From NCBI RefSeq assembly GCF_947331435.1, contig NZ_CAMZOF010000012.1, positions 186,001-250,000 on the forward strand: a stretch of 64,000 nucleotides of DNA. Reading direction: 5' to 3'. The stretch comes from Pelagibius sp. Alg239-R121. Lineage in GTDB: Bacteria; Pseudomonadota; Alphaproteobacteria; Kiloniellales; Kiloniellaceae. The notes beneath the pieces were generated by a model. It worked only from the letters and a program-made list of their open reading frames with translations, was not told where the DNA came from and ran no database searches. Every line of letters begins with the position of its first letter. Within the stretch, counting starts at the first letter, position 1. Positions 44,077 to 52,392 of this stretch are shown here, in pieces. A program made the translations under genes and the position numbers.

Positions 44077-46746
44077 TCAGGCCACCATATCGTCGAAGCC
44101 GAGCGGTGCAAGTTGATCGATCACACCACCATCAGCTTTGATCACATCGTTGTAGGGCGCGGCCTCCAAATTGGCCGCGCTCAAGTCTTCGGCCTGGACA
44201 TCCTTGAGAGTGTAGTTGTGTCCACCATTGTCGAGAACTTCAATTACCAGATCGTCGCCCTGTTCGGTGATCTTCACCTGATTTGCCGCCATGTGGCCGA
44301 AATCGAACACATCGGTCGCCGGATCAAAATCGCTGACCACCTCCTGCTTAGCCCAGCTCCAGGCGATCTCAATCCGCCCGTCGCTCGGCTCGGCGTCACC
44401 TTCGCCGCTGGTCGGCGTTCCGCCTGATCCACTGCCACCGTCCTGCGGCGTCACGCCGCCGCCATCACTTCCACCGCCGCTGTCACCGCCGCCCGGTGCA
44501 TTGACGCCGTCGCGTGTCTGGAAACCATCCGTTCCCTGCCCCGGCGGTGCTTCAGGGGTCAGCAGAACCGTGCGGTCAACCAGCGTCACGTCTTCCTGGG
44601 CGAACCCAAACGGCACCTCCAGATTGTCCTCGATCACCTGGTCGAAATGAAACTCCACCTGCCCAGGCGAGAGATCGGCAAGTTCCACGCCCGCAAAGGT
44701 AAAGCTCTGACCGCTTGGCAGGGTCTGAATGACAAGTCCATCAGCGGTATCCTCGACCGAGAGCTGTTCACGGGTCCCGAAATAGAGAAAGCTAATCTTC
44801 ATGGTCGCGGGATCGAAGTCGTCGATCACCTCCTGCTTGCCGTATTCGTGAGAGCGGATGTAAACCGTATCGGCCTCTCGAGGGCCGATCCCGAGTTCCC
44901 AGGACAGCACGCCACCGATATCCTCGCGGAGATGTTCGTTACCCACGACCCCGAAATTTTCGATACTGAGATCCGCGAACTTCACGCCTTGAACGATCTG
45001 AATGGCTTGGCTCCAGGGAAAATCGATGGCCACCTCTCCGGCCGGTGTTTTGGTGAGAATCATGCCATGCACTGAATTGTTGCCGAAATCGAATTGGTCT
45101 TTGGCCGGGTCGAAATTCAGAATGTCGTCGGCATTGACGTCCGCGACATACTTGACGCCGCCTTTTTCTGTAGTGCCTGAGGTCTTAGCAGGGCTTGAAC
45201 CATCGTTATCGTCGGTAATATCGAAGCCGCCTCCCTGGGGTGGCGGCGCGCTGACCGTCGCGTTGATGGCTGTCACCACCTCATTAAATGCGGTTTGCTC
45301 GGCAACCGAAAAATTACTCAGAGTGAGGTCGGCCAAAGTGATCGCCTGCAGTGTGGTCACGCTGATCATCGCACCGTTCTCGTCGGTGATGACGATACGT
45401 ACAGCCTTTCCAGCTCCCTCCCCCTCTTCCGACATCTCGAATCGATCGCCTGTGACGTCCTCGAGCAAGTGAACCATATCCTTTGCCGGATCGAAGTCGG
45501 AGATATCGCGCGAGCCACTGTCGAGTCCGATCATTACCATTTGCGCTGGATCGCCACTGTTCCCCTGGCCATTCCCGCCGCCATGGCCGCCATCATGACC
45601 TCCCCCATGGCCGTTGCCGTTGCCTTGACCTGCATCCCCGCCTGACCCATCCTCCGTGTTCTCGTCCACTGCAATAAGACCAAACACTTCCGTCGCGGCG
45701 GTGCCATCTAGAATCGTAAAATTTGAAGGTGTCAGATCTGCCAGAGCGACCCCCTGCAGGATCACGTTCTGATTGTTGGAAGGAATAGCGAAAACCGCAC
45801 TGCCGTTCTGTTCCGACACTTCGAGCTGCTCGGCGTTAATCCAATCGATGAAGATCGTATCGGACGAAGGGTCGAATTCGGTCACAACCTGTTTTTGACC
45901 CCAGGCCCAGGTCACAACCACATCGGCGGTTTCTTTAGTGACGCCGGCACCATTGCCATCGGTACCGCCGCCCAAATCACTCCCACCTGAACCAGAAGAT
46001 CCGCCACCTGCACCGGGTGCCCCAAGACCTTCGTCGCCTGTCAACCGGCTTTCAAAGTAGGCCACAGCTTCAGCTACCGACGGCGCATCGTAATCGCCGA
46101 ACTGTTCGATATAGCGCAAGATCGAGGTACCGAATTCATCGGTGGAAACCGAGCCGCCCTGCAGCAGTGCCAAGGTCCCATAGGCGCCGCGCAGATGCGC
46201 TGCCGCCATGATTCCGCTCAGAGTCAGTGGCACTTCCACAGCTTGGCCGTTTTCGACATAGCTGCGCGTGGTCCCGATGTAGTCGTCGAGACTCTCACCA
46301 TTGTTGGCGAGTCCTTCCTGGATAATCTTAAGATTGAAGCCGAAGGCCTCCTGGATCGCAACTTCCTGTGCCTCCTTTGTCATGAAGTCCTCCAGGGAGT
46401 TCACGCCGTTCTTGCCGGTCCAGGTTCCATCCCAGGTATTGGTCGTAGCGCCCGCACCATAGAAGACATCGTCATCGTAGTAACCCAGGTCGATCATCAG
46501 GGCTTCGCCGAACTGGTAACCGACAAATCCCAGAGTGTTCATAGAGCGATAGGACATGGAATCCCATTCTTCGTCGCTCAGTTGGGACCAACTGGAGTAT
46601 CCGGGAAAAATCTCCTGGACGCTGCCGCCAGCCCAAAGGTCGAGCTGAAAATCCTGGATGTTTCCATTGTCATACCGCTCCCGATCCCAACCGGATTCGA
46701 AAGCGCGCAAAGCATCACGGAACTCGCTGTAGGACCCTCGGCTCAT
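44077..46746 (-). CDS. Large multi-module repeat protein with lysozyme-like N-terminal region
   Basis: An 889-residue acidic protein. Residues about 1-230 resemble the region found in some phage-tail or secretion-associated lysozyme-like proteins (QEVAIQEAFGFNLKIIQEGL, LTLSGIMAAAHLRGAYGTLA, DEFGTSILRYIEQFGDY). Five modules follow, each built around DFDPAxD (or EFDPSSD/NFDPAKD) and closing with an xxLxDLSxxNF-like strand, joined by Gly/Ser/Asp-rich linkers including a His/Gly run (GNGHGGGHDGGHGGGNGQG). Similar modules occur at the C-termini of secreted chitinase-like proteins of Rhizobiales. There is no N-terminal signal, so type I or another leaderless secretion route is possible. Confidence 0.75.
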   Translation of the reverse strand: MSRGSYSEFRDALRAFESGWDRERYDNGNIQDFQLDLWAGGSVQEIFPGYSSWSQLSDEEWDSMSYRSMNTLGFVGYQFGEALMIDLGYYDDDVFYGAGATTNTWDGTWTGKNGVNSLEDFMTKEAQEVAIQEAFGFNLKIIQEGLANNGESLDDYIGTTRSYVENGQAVEVPLTLSGIMAAAHLRGAYGTLALLQGGSVSTDEFGTSILRYIEQFGDYDAPSVAEAVAYFESRLTGDEGLGAPGAGGGSSGSGGSDLGGGTDGNGAGVTKETADVVVTWAWGQKQVVTEFDPSSDTIFIDWINAEQLEVSEQNGSAVFAIPSNNQNVILQGVALADLTPSNFTILDGTAATEVFGLIAVDENTEDGSGGDAGQGNGNGHGGGHDGGHGGGNGQGNSGDPAQMVMIGLDSGSRDISDFDPAKDMVHLLEDVTGDRFEMSEEGEGAGKAVRIVITDENGAMISVTTLQAITLADLTLSNFSVAEQTAFNEVVTAINATVSAPPPQGGGFDITDDNDGSSPAKTSGTTEKGGVKYVADVNADDILNFDPAKDQFDFGNNSVHGMILTKTPAGEVAIDFPWSQAIQIVQGVKFADLSIENFGVVGNEHLREDIGGVLSWELGIGPREADTVYIRSHEYGKQEVIDDFDPATMKISFLYFGTREQLSVEDTADGLVIQTLPSGQSFTFAGVELADLSPGQVEFHFDQVIEDNLEVPFGFAQEDVTLVDRTVLLTPEAPPGQGTDGFQTRDGVNAPGGGDSGGGSDGGGVTPQDGGSGSGGTPTSGEGDAEPSDGRIEIAWSWAKQEVVSDFDPATDVFDFGHMAANQVKITEQGDDLVIEVLDNGGHNYTLKDVQAEDLSAANLEAAPYNDVIKADGGVIDQLAPLGFDDMVA

Positions 46747-46899
46747 GTTTTAACCCCTGTGTCGGCTACGGTTGGTACAAACAAACGACAACCTAGCTAC
46801 ACCAAGAGGCGATAAAGGGATTATGAGAAAGCTGTGGTTTTATCCTGACAATCTTTGTCGTACGGCACGAACTGTTGGTGGGCCGCCCACCCCGTGCTT

Positions 46900-47403
46900 T
46901 CAATCGCTGTTCAGTAAGGAGCTAATTCTGGTCGCCGCCTGTTCGATGGTTTCCAATGCCGTGTCGGCCACGACATTCGCGGAAACCCATGGGATATACT
47001 CTCGTGCCAAGACGTCCTGCCAGCTCGGCGGGCGCAGACCGGGAATATCAGAAACGCGCGTCTCAACCCGACGCCGGTGTTCATTTTTGTCAGTGCAGAT
47101 TACCTCGACTTCGAGCGCGGCCACAGCGGCACGTTGCGCGACTTTCAGCCATGCTTCCCGGGTTATTGCGATGGGATTGACTGAGTCGGCGATCACTTTT
47201 TTGCCAAGGCGGAGATTATCTTCGGCAACCGCATAAGCAACGAGATATCCGCTTTCGTCCATGGACGCGGGTGCCATGGATGAATTCCTGATGGCCTGTT
47301 CGATCGTATCGATCCGCAGATGGAAGGCATCCAATCGTCTTGCCAAGGCCTTCGATAGCGTTGTCTTTCCTGTCCCGGGCAGGCCGCCGAGGATAATCAG
47401 CAC
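46900..47403 (-). CDS. AAA/zeta-toxin-like small P-loop kinase
   Basis: A 167-residue P-loop protein of the adenylylsulfate-kinase/chloramphenicol-phosphotransferase-like AAA_33 group. Walker A is LPGTGKTTLSKALA at the N-terminus, with HLRIDTIEQAIRNS as the Walker B/DxD-like strand and an Arg-rich lid (DKNEHRRRVETR). It probably phosphorylates a small molecule. It stands alone between the repeat protein and the MarR gene. Confidence 0.85.
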   Translation of the reverse strand: MLIILGGLPGTGKTTLSKALARRLDAFHLRIDTIEQAIRNSSMAPASMDESGYLVAYAVAEDNLRLGKKVIADSVNPIAITREAWLKVAQRAAVAALEVEVICTDKNEHRRRVETRVSDIPGLRPPSWQDVLAREYIPWVSANVVADTALETIEQAATRISSLLNSD

Positions 47404-47458
47404 GTCTTTCTCCTCACAACGAGGAACTCCAATTGAAACACAATATCCATCGCCGGGA

Positions 47459-47896
47459 TCACGGTAAGAGCTTTCCCAAGAGCCGGCTTAATGTTGCCGT
47501 TTCCTTCGCCGTCAGACGATCGGCAACAGCACTATTGAGGGCGGGCGCATAAACTTGCCACATTCTGCGGCGCAGCTGTCTGCCCAGCTTTGTGATGACA
47601 ACGACCTGGCCCCGACCGTCTCCATCGCATGGCCGGCGCTCAACGTAGCCTGCTTTTTCGACCCGGTCGAGCAGCCGCGACAATCCGTACTGCGGGACCA
47701 GCAAATGACTCTCAAGCTCGAAAGGCCGCATCCCTGCCCTATCGCCGCGTTCCAGCTCCCATAAAACATCATACCAGGTCAGAGGTGGAAACCCGGCATC
47801 CTTGAAGGATTGCTCTACCTGGGTCAGGGCTGCGTTTTGGGCGCGCATCAGCTGCGTCCAGGCACGGACAGCAGTTTCATTCGGTTCGTTTTTCAT
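47459..47896 (-). CDS. MarR family transcriptional regulator
   Basis: A 145-residue winged-helix regulator. Its DNA-binding core includes FELESHLLVPQYGLSRLLDRVEKAGYVERRPCDGDGRGQVVVITKLG, written here only to show the unbroken MarR pattern of helix 3, helix 4 and wing. The start at 47896 is preferred because upstream ATGs at 47929 and beyond fall inside the palindromic repeats. It is divergent from a DoxX-family gene, which with the following GST gene is its likely target. Confidence 0.88.
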   Translation of the reverse strand: MKNEPNETAVRAWTQLMRAQNAALTQVEQSFKDAGFPPLTWYDVLWELERGDRAGMRPFELESHLLVPQYGLSRLLDRVEKAGYVERRPCDGDGRGQVVVITKLGRQLRRRMWQVYAPALNSAVADRLTAKETATLSRLLGKLLP

Positions 47897-47917
47897 TGAG
47901 GGAGATTTTACAGATAA

Positions 47918-47977
47918 ATGCGTTTGCATCAAGCTTGACATTTTTATGCGTTCGCATATATCTACATGCAATTGCAT
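47918..47977. promoter_or_regulatory. Three 12-base palindromes (ATGC-N4-GCAT), candidate MarR operators
   Basis: ATGCGTTTGCAT (47918-47929), ATGCGTTCGCAT (47946-47957) and ATGCAATTGCAT (47966-47977) lie in the 97 bases between marR and the DoxX gene. Starts are spaced by 28 and 20 bases. Repetition of one palindrome in a divergent promoter points to cooperative autoregulation by the MarR protein. Confidence 0.7.
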
Positions 47978-47993
47978 TTAGTGGAATAACAGC

Positions 47994-48428
47994 ATGACGC
48001 AGACCACCCTTACTGCGACAGCGGCGTTGCTGCTGCGGATCGCGCTCGGCACCATGTTCCTGGCACACAGTGCACTTCTGAAATATTTCATCTTCTCGCT
48101 GGAAGGAACCGCTCAATTCTTTCAGGCGATCGGCTTGCCGGGTTGGCTTGCCTATGCCGTGTTCTTTACCGAAGTCATTGGCGGAACGCTGCTCATTCTC
48201 GGCGTCCAGACGCGCTGGATCGCGCTTGCTCTGATGCCGATCCTGCTGGGTGCCACCTGGGCGCATTGGGGCAATGGCTGGATGTTCGGATATGAAAACG
48301 GGGGATGGGAGTATCCGCTCTACCTATCGCTGCTGGCAATCGTGCAATTCCTGCTGGGCGACGGCGCCTATGCACTGATGAAATCAGCACCAGTTCCCAA
48401 AATCGCAGATTCAGACGCGCCAGCATAA
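47994..48428 (+). CDS. DoxX family membrane protein
   Basis: A 144-residue membrane protein with four hydrophobic segments. DoxX features are an early LLLRIALGTMFLAHSALLKYF, the VFFTEVIGGTLLILG helix, and a Trp/Gly-rich segment near 85-100 (WAHWGNGWMFGYENGGWEYP). The function of DoxX-like proteins is mostly linked to redox or thiol stress. It begins 17 bases after the last palindrome and is followed after 18 bases by a glutathione S-transferase gene, supporting a stress role. Confidence 0.9.
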   Translation: MTQTTLTATAALLLRIALGTMFLAHSALLKYFIFSLEGTAQFFQAIGLPGWLAYAVFFTEVIGGTLLILGVQTRWIALALMPILLGATWAHWGNGWMFGYENGGWEYPLYLSLLAIVQFLLGDGAYALMKSAPVPKIADSDAPA

Positions 48429-48446
48429 ACTTGAAAGGAAGTCCGA

Positions 48447-49118
48447 ATGTCCCAGCCTCTTATCCTGGCCAGTCATCACCTCTGTCCTTACGTGCAGCGC
48501 GCAGCAATCGCGCTGACCGAAAAAGGTGTCGCGTTTGAGCGCAGGCATGTCGACCTCTCGAACAAACCCAAGTGGTTCCTGGCGATCTCACCACTGGGAA
48601 AGACGCCGGTTCTCAAAGTAGGCGGCACGGCCGTATTCGAATCAACCGTGATCCTGGAGTACCTGGAAGAGACGCAAGGCAACCCGCTTCATCCCGACGA
48701 CCCGTTGAAACGAGCGGAGCACCGTTCCTGGATCGAGTTCGGTTCATCGGTCTTAAGTGATATCTGGGGGTTCTACGCTGCACAGGACACCGAAACTTTC
48801 AAAGCAAAAACAGATGCGCTGTCAGCGAAATTTGCGCGACTTGAACAGCGACTGGGCAATGGCCCCTATTTCGATGGTGACGCTTTTTCTCTGGTCGACG
48901 CGGCTTTCGGCCCAATCTTTCGGTACTTTGACACCTTTGATTGCATCGGCGAATTTGGCATTCTCCATAGCAAACCCAAGGTTACAGCCTGGCGAGAAGA
49001 ACTAGCTATCCGCCCTTCTGTCGCGACCGCAGTATCATCAGACTATCCAACTCTCCTCTGGAGCTTTCTTGAGAAACGCAATTCTCGCCTCTCTGACTTG
49101 ATAGCAAGGGTTGCTTGA
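48447..49118 (+). CDS. Glutathione S-transferase family protein
   Basis: A 223-residue GST. The N-terminal thioredoxin-like domain (about 1-78) has SHHLCPYVQRAAIALTEKG with a Cys-Pro-Tyr active-site region as in omega- or Tau-like GSTs, and VFESTVILEYLEE, which binds the gamma-glutamyl part. An all-helical C-terminal domain follows (DGDAFSLVDAAFGPIFRYF). AAAGGAAG precedes the ATG. It is co-directional with the DoxX gene and probably under the MarR regulator. Confidence 0.92.
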   Translation: MSQPLILASHHLCPYVQRAAIALTEKGVAFERRHVDLSNKPKWFLAISPLGKTPVLKVGGTAVFESTVILEYLEETQGNPLHPDDPLKRAEHRSWIEFGSSVLSDIWGFYAAQDTETFKAKTDALSAKFARLEQRLGNGPYFDGDAFSLVDAAFGPIFRYFDTFDCIGEFGILHSKPKVTAWREELAIRPSVATAVSSDYPTLLWSFLEKRNSRLSDLIARVA

Positions 49119-49253
49119 AATCGAATCAGCAAAATTTTCCTTTTTTCAGTTTAATGCGTCTAGCTGCAAACTACTCAACTGCTTGTATGAAGGAATGCCG
49201 GTTGCACCCGGCGTCGATCCCTACCGAACGTCCGCCCTGGGACATGGCGACTC

Positions 49254-49880
49254 CTAACGAGCGGCCGACCGCTTGGCGACGGTGAACCGTGGCTTCTTCG
49301 CACCGCCCGGTATTTGACTGCCGACCAGTGCTGCCGCCGCTTCACCCGCCGCCTCAACATAGGCCGGATCGCGATGAACCAACATCGATGAAAAGGCGCC
49401 GTCCATCAGCAGAACGATCTGCCGCGCCAACAGCTCTGCGTTGCCGCAACCGGCCTCATCGATAACTTCCATCAACCAGGCTTCGAATTTTCGCTTGTGT
49501 GCTGCGCCAACCTTTACCGCCGGATGGCCCGGCATGTTCGCGAGCTCGGCAGCTGTTCTAAGAAATCCACAACCCTTCCATTTTGGATGGCGGGCAGACT
49601 TGGCGAGGTTCAGAAAAATAGCCTGGATCTTGTCCGCGAGCGTGCCGTCCGCAGCATTGAACCATTTTGCAAAGAGCTTGAGATTAGGCTGGTCCCGGGA
49701 TTCGAGATAAGCGGTGATAAGCTCATCCTTACTCTTGAAGTGGTAGTAGAGCGTCCGTTTGGTCAGACCGGCCCGTTCAGCAATCGCATCAACGCTGACC
49801 GCACGGATACCCTCACCATAAAACAAATGGTTGGCGGCATCTAGGATACGGTTTTTGGTTACTGAAGCGTCACGTGGCAT
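49254..49880 (-). CDS. TetR family transcriptional regulator
   Basis: A 208-residue TetR protein. The N-terminal helix-turn-helix (about 8-55) reads ILDAANHLFYGEGIRAVSVDAIAERAGLTKRTLYYHF, followed by a divergent ligand domain. A basic C-terminal tail ends in KRSAAR. It is divergent from an enoyl-CoA hydratase gene, and an imperfect 24-base palindrome lies eight bases before its start codon. Confidence 0.92.
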   Translation of the reverse strand: MPRDASVTKNRILDAANHLFYGEGIRAVSVDAIAERAGLTKRTLYYHFKSKDELITAYLESRDQPNLKLFAKWFNAADGTLADKIQAIFLNLAKSARHPKWKGCGFLRTAAELANMPGHPAVKVGAAHKRKFEAWLMEVIDEAGCGNAELLARQIVLLMDGAFSSMLVHRDPAYVEAAGEAAAALVGSQIPGGAKKPRFTVAKRSAAR

Positions 49881-49887
49881 CCCTCAA

Positions 49888-49911
49888 AGTATACTAACCA
49901 GTGAGTGTACT
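49888..49911. promoter_or_regulatory. Candidate TetR operator
   Basis: AGTATACTAACC and AGTGAGTGTACT form an imperfect inverted repeat (9 of 12 pairs) in the gap between the tetR gene and the enoyl-CoA hydratase gene. Size and position suit TetR autoregulation. Confidence 0.45.
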
Positions 49912-49975
49912 CAATATCACAGTGACGATAGGCTTTATCGCAGCAGATTAATCTACCTCCTCAAGGAACACCCCA

Positions 49976-50767
49976 ATGGCTGCGCCGGTACTTATTCAGA
50001 TTGAAAACAACATTGCGCTTCTCACGCTTAACCGCCCGGAGAAGCACAATGCACTCAATTACGAAACCAACGACCTGCTCTTATATTTGTTTAATGAGAT
50101 CGAAGCTGACACGAATGTCGGGGCAGTCATCATCACCGGCGCCGGCGACAGAGCATTTTCCGCAGGGGGTGATATCCACGAGTTTTCGACAAGCATCGAA
50201 GAAGGTCCCGACGACGCCGTGAGAGAATTCGCTCGTCGCGGTCAAACCGTGACAGCACGCATGGAAGCCTTTCCCAAACCCATCATCGCAGCAGTTAACG
50301 GCCTCGCCTTCGGTGGAGGCTGTGAAATCACTGAAGCCGTTCATCTCGCAGTCGCCAGCGACCAGGCCCGTTTCGCCAAACCTGAAATCAACATCGGAAT
50401 CCCACCAACCTTTGGCGGCACGCAACGTCTGCCCAGGCTTGCTGGTCGGAAACGGGCGTTGGAACTGTTGCTGACCGGCGACAGCTTCTCACCCCAGCGG
50501 GCCTATGAACTTGGCCTCGTAAATCAGATCGTCCCGCACGAAAACCTCCTGCCCGCCGCCTTCGCGCTGGCGAACCGTATCATCCGCCATTCACCTCTGG
50601 CAGCTTCGCGCATCATCACCGCGGTTACACGTGGCCTAAATACGACCATCGCTGAGGGCTTGCAGATCGAAAGCGAGCAATTCGCGCGCATGGCCGCCAC
50701 GCAAGACTGCCGCGAGGGCCTGAAGGCCTGGATCGAACGCCGCGAACCAAAGTATCGGGGCTGTTAG
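49976..50767 (+). CDS. Enoyl-CoA hydratase/isomerase family protein
   Basis: A 263-residue crotonase-fold enzyme. The oxyanion-hole segments AFSAGGDIHEF and NGLAFGGGCEITEA are present. Both catalytic glutamates expected of a hydratase can be placed, one in GGGCEITEA and one in KPEINIGIPPTFGGTQRL. Hydration of a 2-enoyl-CoA is therefore plausible. No other beta-oxidation gene is adjacent. The divergent TetR regulator probably controls it. Confidence 0.92.
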   Translation: MAAPVLIQIENNIALLTLNRPEKHNALNYETNDLLLYLFNEIEADTNVGAVIITGAGDRAFSAGGDIHEFSTSIEEGPDDAVREFARRGQTVTARMEAFPKPIIAAVNGLAFGGGCEITEAVHLAVASDQARFAKPEINIGIPPTFGGTQRLPRLAGRKRALELLLTGDSFSPQRAYELGLVNQIVPHENLLPAAFALANRIIRHSPLAASRIITAVTRGLNTTIAEGLQIESEQFARMAATQDCREGLKAWIERREPKYRGC

Positions 50768-50975
50768 CAGCAAGACTCCCGCCCTGGGTTGAGGACTCAT
50801 GTTTCTTGATGGCCTTGATCGTATTTTGGGCAACTAGATTATGCGTTGTGGACAGCGTCGCGTTGTCGGTCCAATTCCGGCAAAGGCACGATGCATCAGC
50901 ATCGCTCCGTTACTAACTCCTTGCCAGAAAACCTAGTTTTGTCGTCAAGGTCATCAAGGAATAGGAATTCCCAAC

Positions 50976-51851
50976 CTAGGAGGCAGCCCCGAAGCTCTCC
51001 CGAAATGCTGCGACAATTGCGGTTACGATTTCTTTCCCCGCCCTTCCGCTCGTCGTCCGGTGATGCAGACACATTTTAGTCGATGGTAAAGGCGGCAAAC
51101 CGGACCCACGCCCGAGTTCTCGACAATCGGCGGGCAGGTTTCGACCGTCCACCGCCGCAACACCCAGTCCGGCCGAGACAGCGGCCTGAACCGCAGCAAC
51201 GCCGCTGCCAAGAAAAACCTCTCGCCATTTGATTTCCTGAGCTTCCAATGCTGCGATAGCAGCCGCCCGGACACCGCAGGGCGCCGCCAAGGAGACGAGT
51301 GGCAATGCCTCCGAGCGATCCCAGGAAAAGCCTTTCGCCGCAGCCCAGATTATCCGGTCCCGGAACAGCCTGCGCCCCTTCCCTTCGCCGCTTTCATCTC
51401 TGACCACCACAGCGTCGTATTCTCCAGCCGCGAAGGCATCGTAGAGCTCAGATGAAACTCCGACCGTCACCATAAACTGCACTTCCGGGTGCCGTTCAGC
51501 CAGCACCGCAAGTACCTGAGGCAAACAGGCCCCTGTGGCATGATCACTGACCGCTAGACGAAAAGCCGGCCGCTGCTTCGGTCCATGCGCCCGGATAACC
51601 GCTTCGTCATGAGCATCCAAGATGCGCCGGGCGTCCGATAGAAAGCTCTCGCCAAAGCTGGTCAGGCTGATCAAGCGTGGCGTACGTTCCATCAAACGCC
51701 GGCCTAAACGCTCTTCAAGCTTGCGAATGCGCACACTCATGGCCGATTGGCTGGCACCCAGTGTAACGCCTGCGGCAGTGAAGCTATGGCCTTCGGCAAC
51801 AGCCACGAAACTGCGAAGCAATTCAATGTCGAGCGACGGAGGAATCATCAT
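50976..51851 (-). CDS. LysR family transcriptional regulator
   Basis: A 291-residue LysR protein with the usual N-terminal winged helix (LLRSFVAVAEGHSFTAAGVTLGASQSAMSVRIRKLEERLG pattern, here only noted) and an effector-binding domain from about residue 90. The Gln-Ser-Ala-Met-Ser recognition helix is clear. It is divergent from a tautomerase-family gene with an AT-rich inverted repeat between them, the classic LysR arrangement. Confidence 0.92.
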   Translation of the reverse strand: MMIPPSLDIELLRSFVAVAEGHSFTAAGVTLGASQSAMSVRIRKLEERLGRRLMERTPRLISLTSFGESFLSDARRILDAHDEAVIRAHGPKQRPAFRLAVSDHATGACLPQVLAVLAERHPEVQFMVTVGVSSELYDAFAAGEYDAVVVRDESGEGKGRRLFRDRIIWAAAKGFSWDRSEALPLVSLAAPCGVRAAAIAALEAQEIKWREVFLGSGVAAVQAAVSAGLGVAAVDGRNLPADCRELGRGSGLPPLPSTKMCLHHRTTSGRAGKEIVTAIVAAFRESFGAAS

Positions 51852-51871
51852 TCCATTTCATTATCTTTAAA

Positions 51872-51895
51872 ATAATATCTATTCGTTTCTATTAT
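51872..51895. promoter_or_regulatory. Candidate LysR binding site
   Basis: ATAATA-N12-TATTAT is an inverted repeat in the 111-base gap between the lysR and tautomerase genes. The size suits a LysR recognition site, although the AT-richness makes chance occurrence possible. Confidence 0.35.
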
Positions 51896-51962
51896 GATAA
51901 AAACGCTCTTACCTTTCCAGTATCAATCTCGCTCGTGATTTCACCCAGGAAAGGAAGCCGCT

Positions 51963-52343
51963 ATGCCACTTACCCGAATCTCGCTGAAAAAAGGAAAGAG
52001 CGGAGACTACCGCCATGCCGTCATGGATCAGGTTTATCAGGCCATGCGCGAGACTTTCGATGTCCCTGAAGACGACCGCTTCATGACGGTTTCCGAGCAT
52101 GATGACGAAACCTACGACTTTGGCCGCAGCTATCTTGATATCGCACGCTCCGATGATCTGGTTCTCATCCAACTTACCGTCAGCAACACCAGGAACCTGG
52201 AACAGAAAAAGGCGCTCTTTGCCAAGATAGCAGAACGCCTTTCTGTTACACCGGGCATTCGACCGGAAGACATCTTTATCAATCTTGTCGAGGTGCCAAA
52301 GGAAAACTGGTCCTTCGGTCACGGGCTGGCTCAGTACGCCTGA
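51963..52343 (+). CDS. Tautomerase family protein
   Basis: A 126-residue protein of the tautomerase (4-oxalocrotonate tautomerase/MIF) superfamily. The initiating Met is followed directly by Pro (MPLTRISLKKGKS), which becomes the catalytic N-terminal proline. The chain has twice the length of 4-OT (two beta-alpha-beta units) and ends with IFINLVEVPKENWSFGHGLAQYA, typical of Tautomerase_2 proteins. AGGAAAGGAAG precedes the start. The gene is probably regulated by the divergent LysR protein. Confidence 0.92.
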   Translation: MPLTRISLKKGKSGDYRHAVMDQVYQAMRETFDVPEDDRFMTVSEHDDETYDFGRSYLDIARSDDLVLIQLTVSNTRNLEQKKALFAKIAERLSVTPGIRPEDIFINLVEVPKENWSFGHGLAQYA

Positions 52344-52392
52344 CCAGCCTCAGAAGCGAGCGCCTAGAGGGCGATTCTTGTTCTTGACCGAT

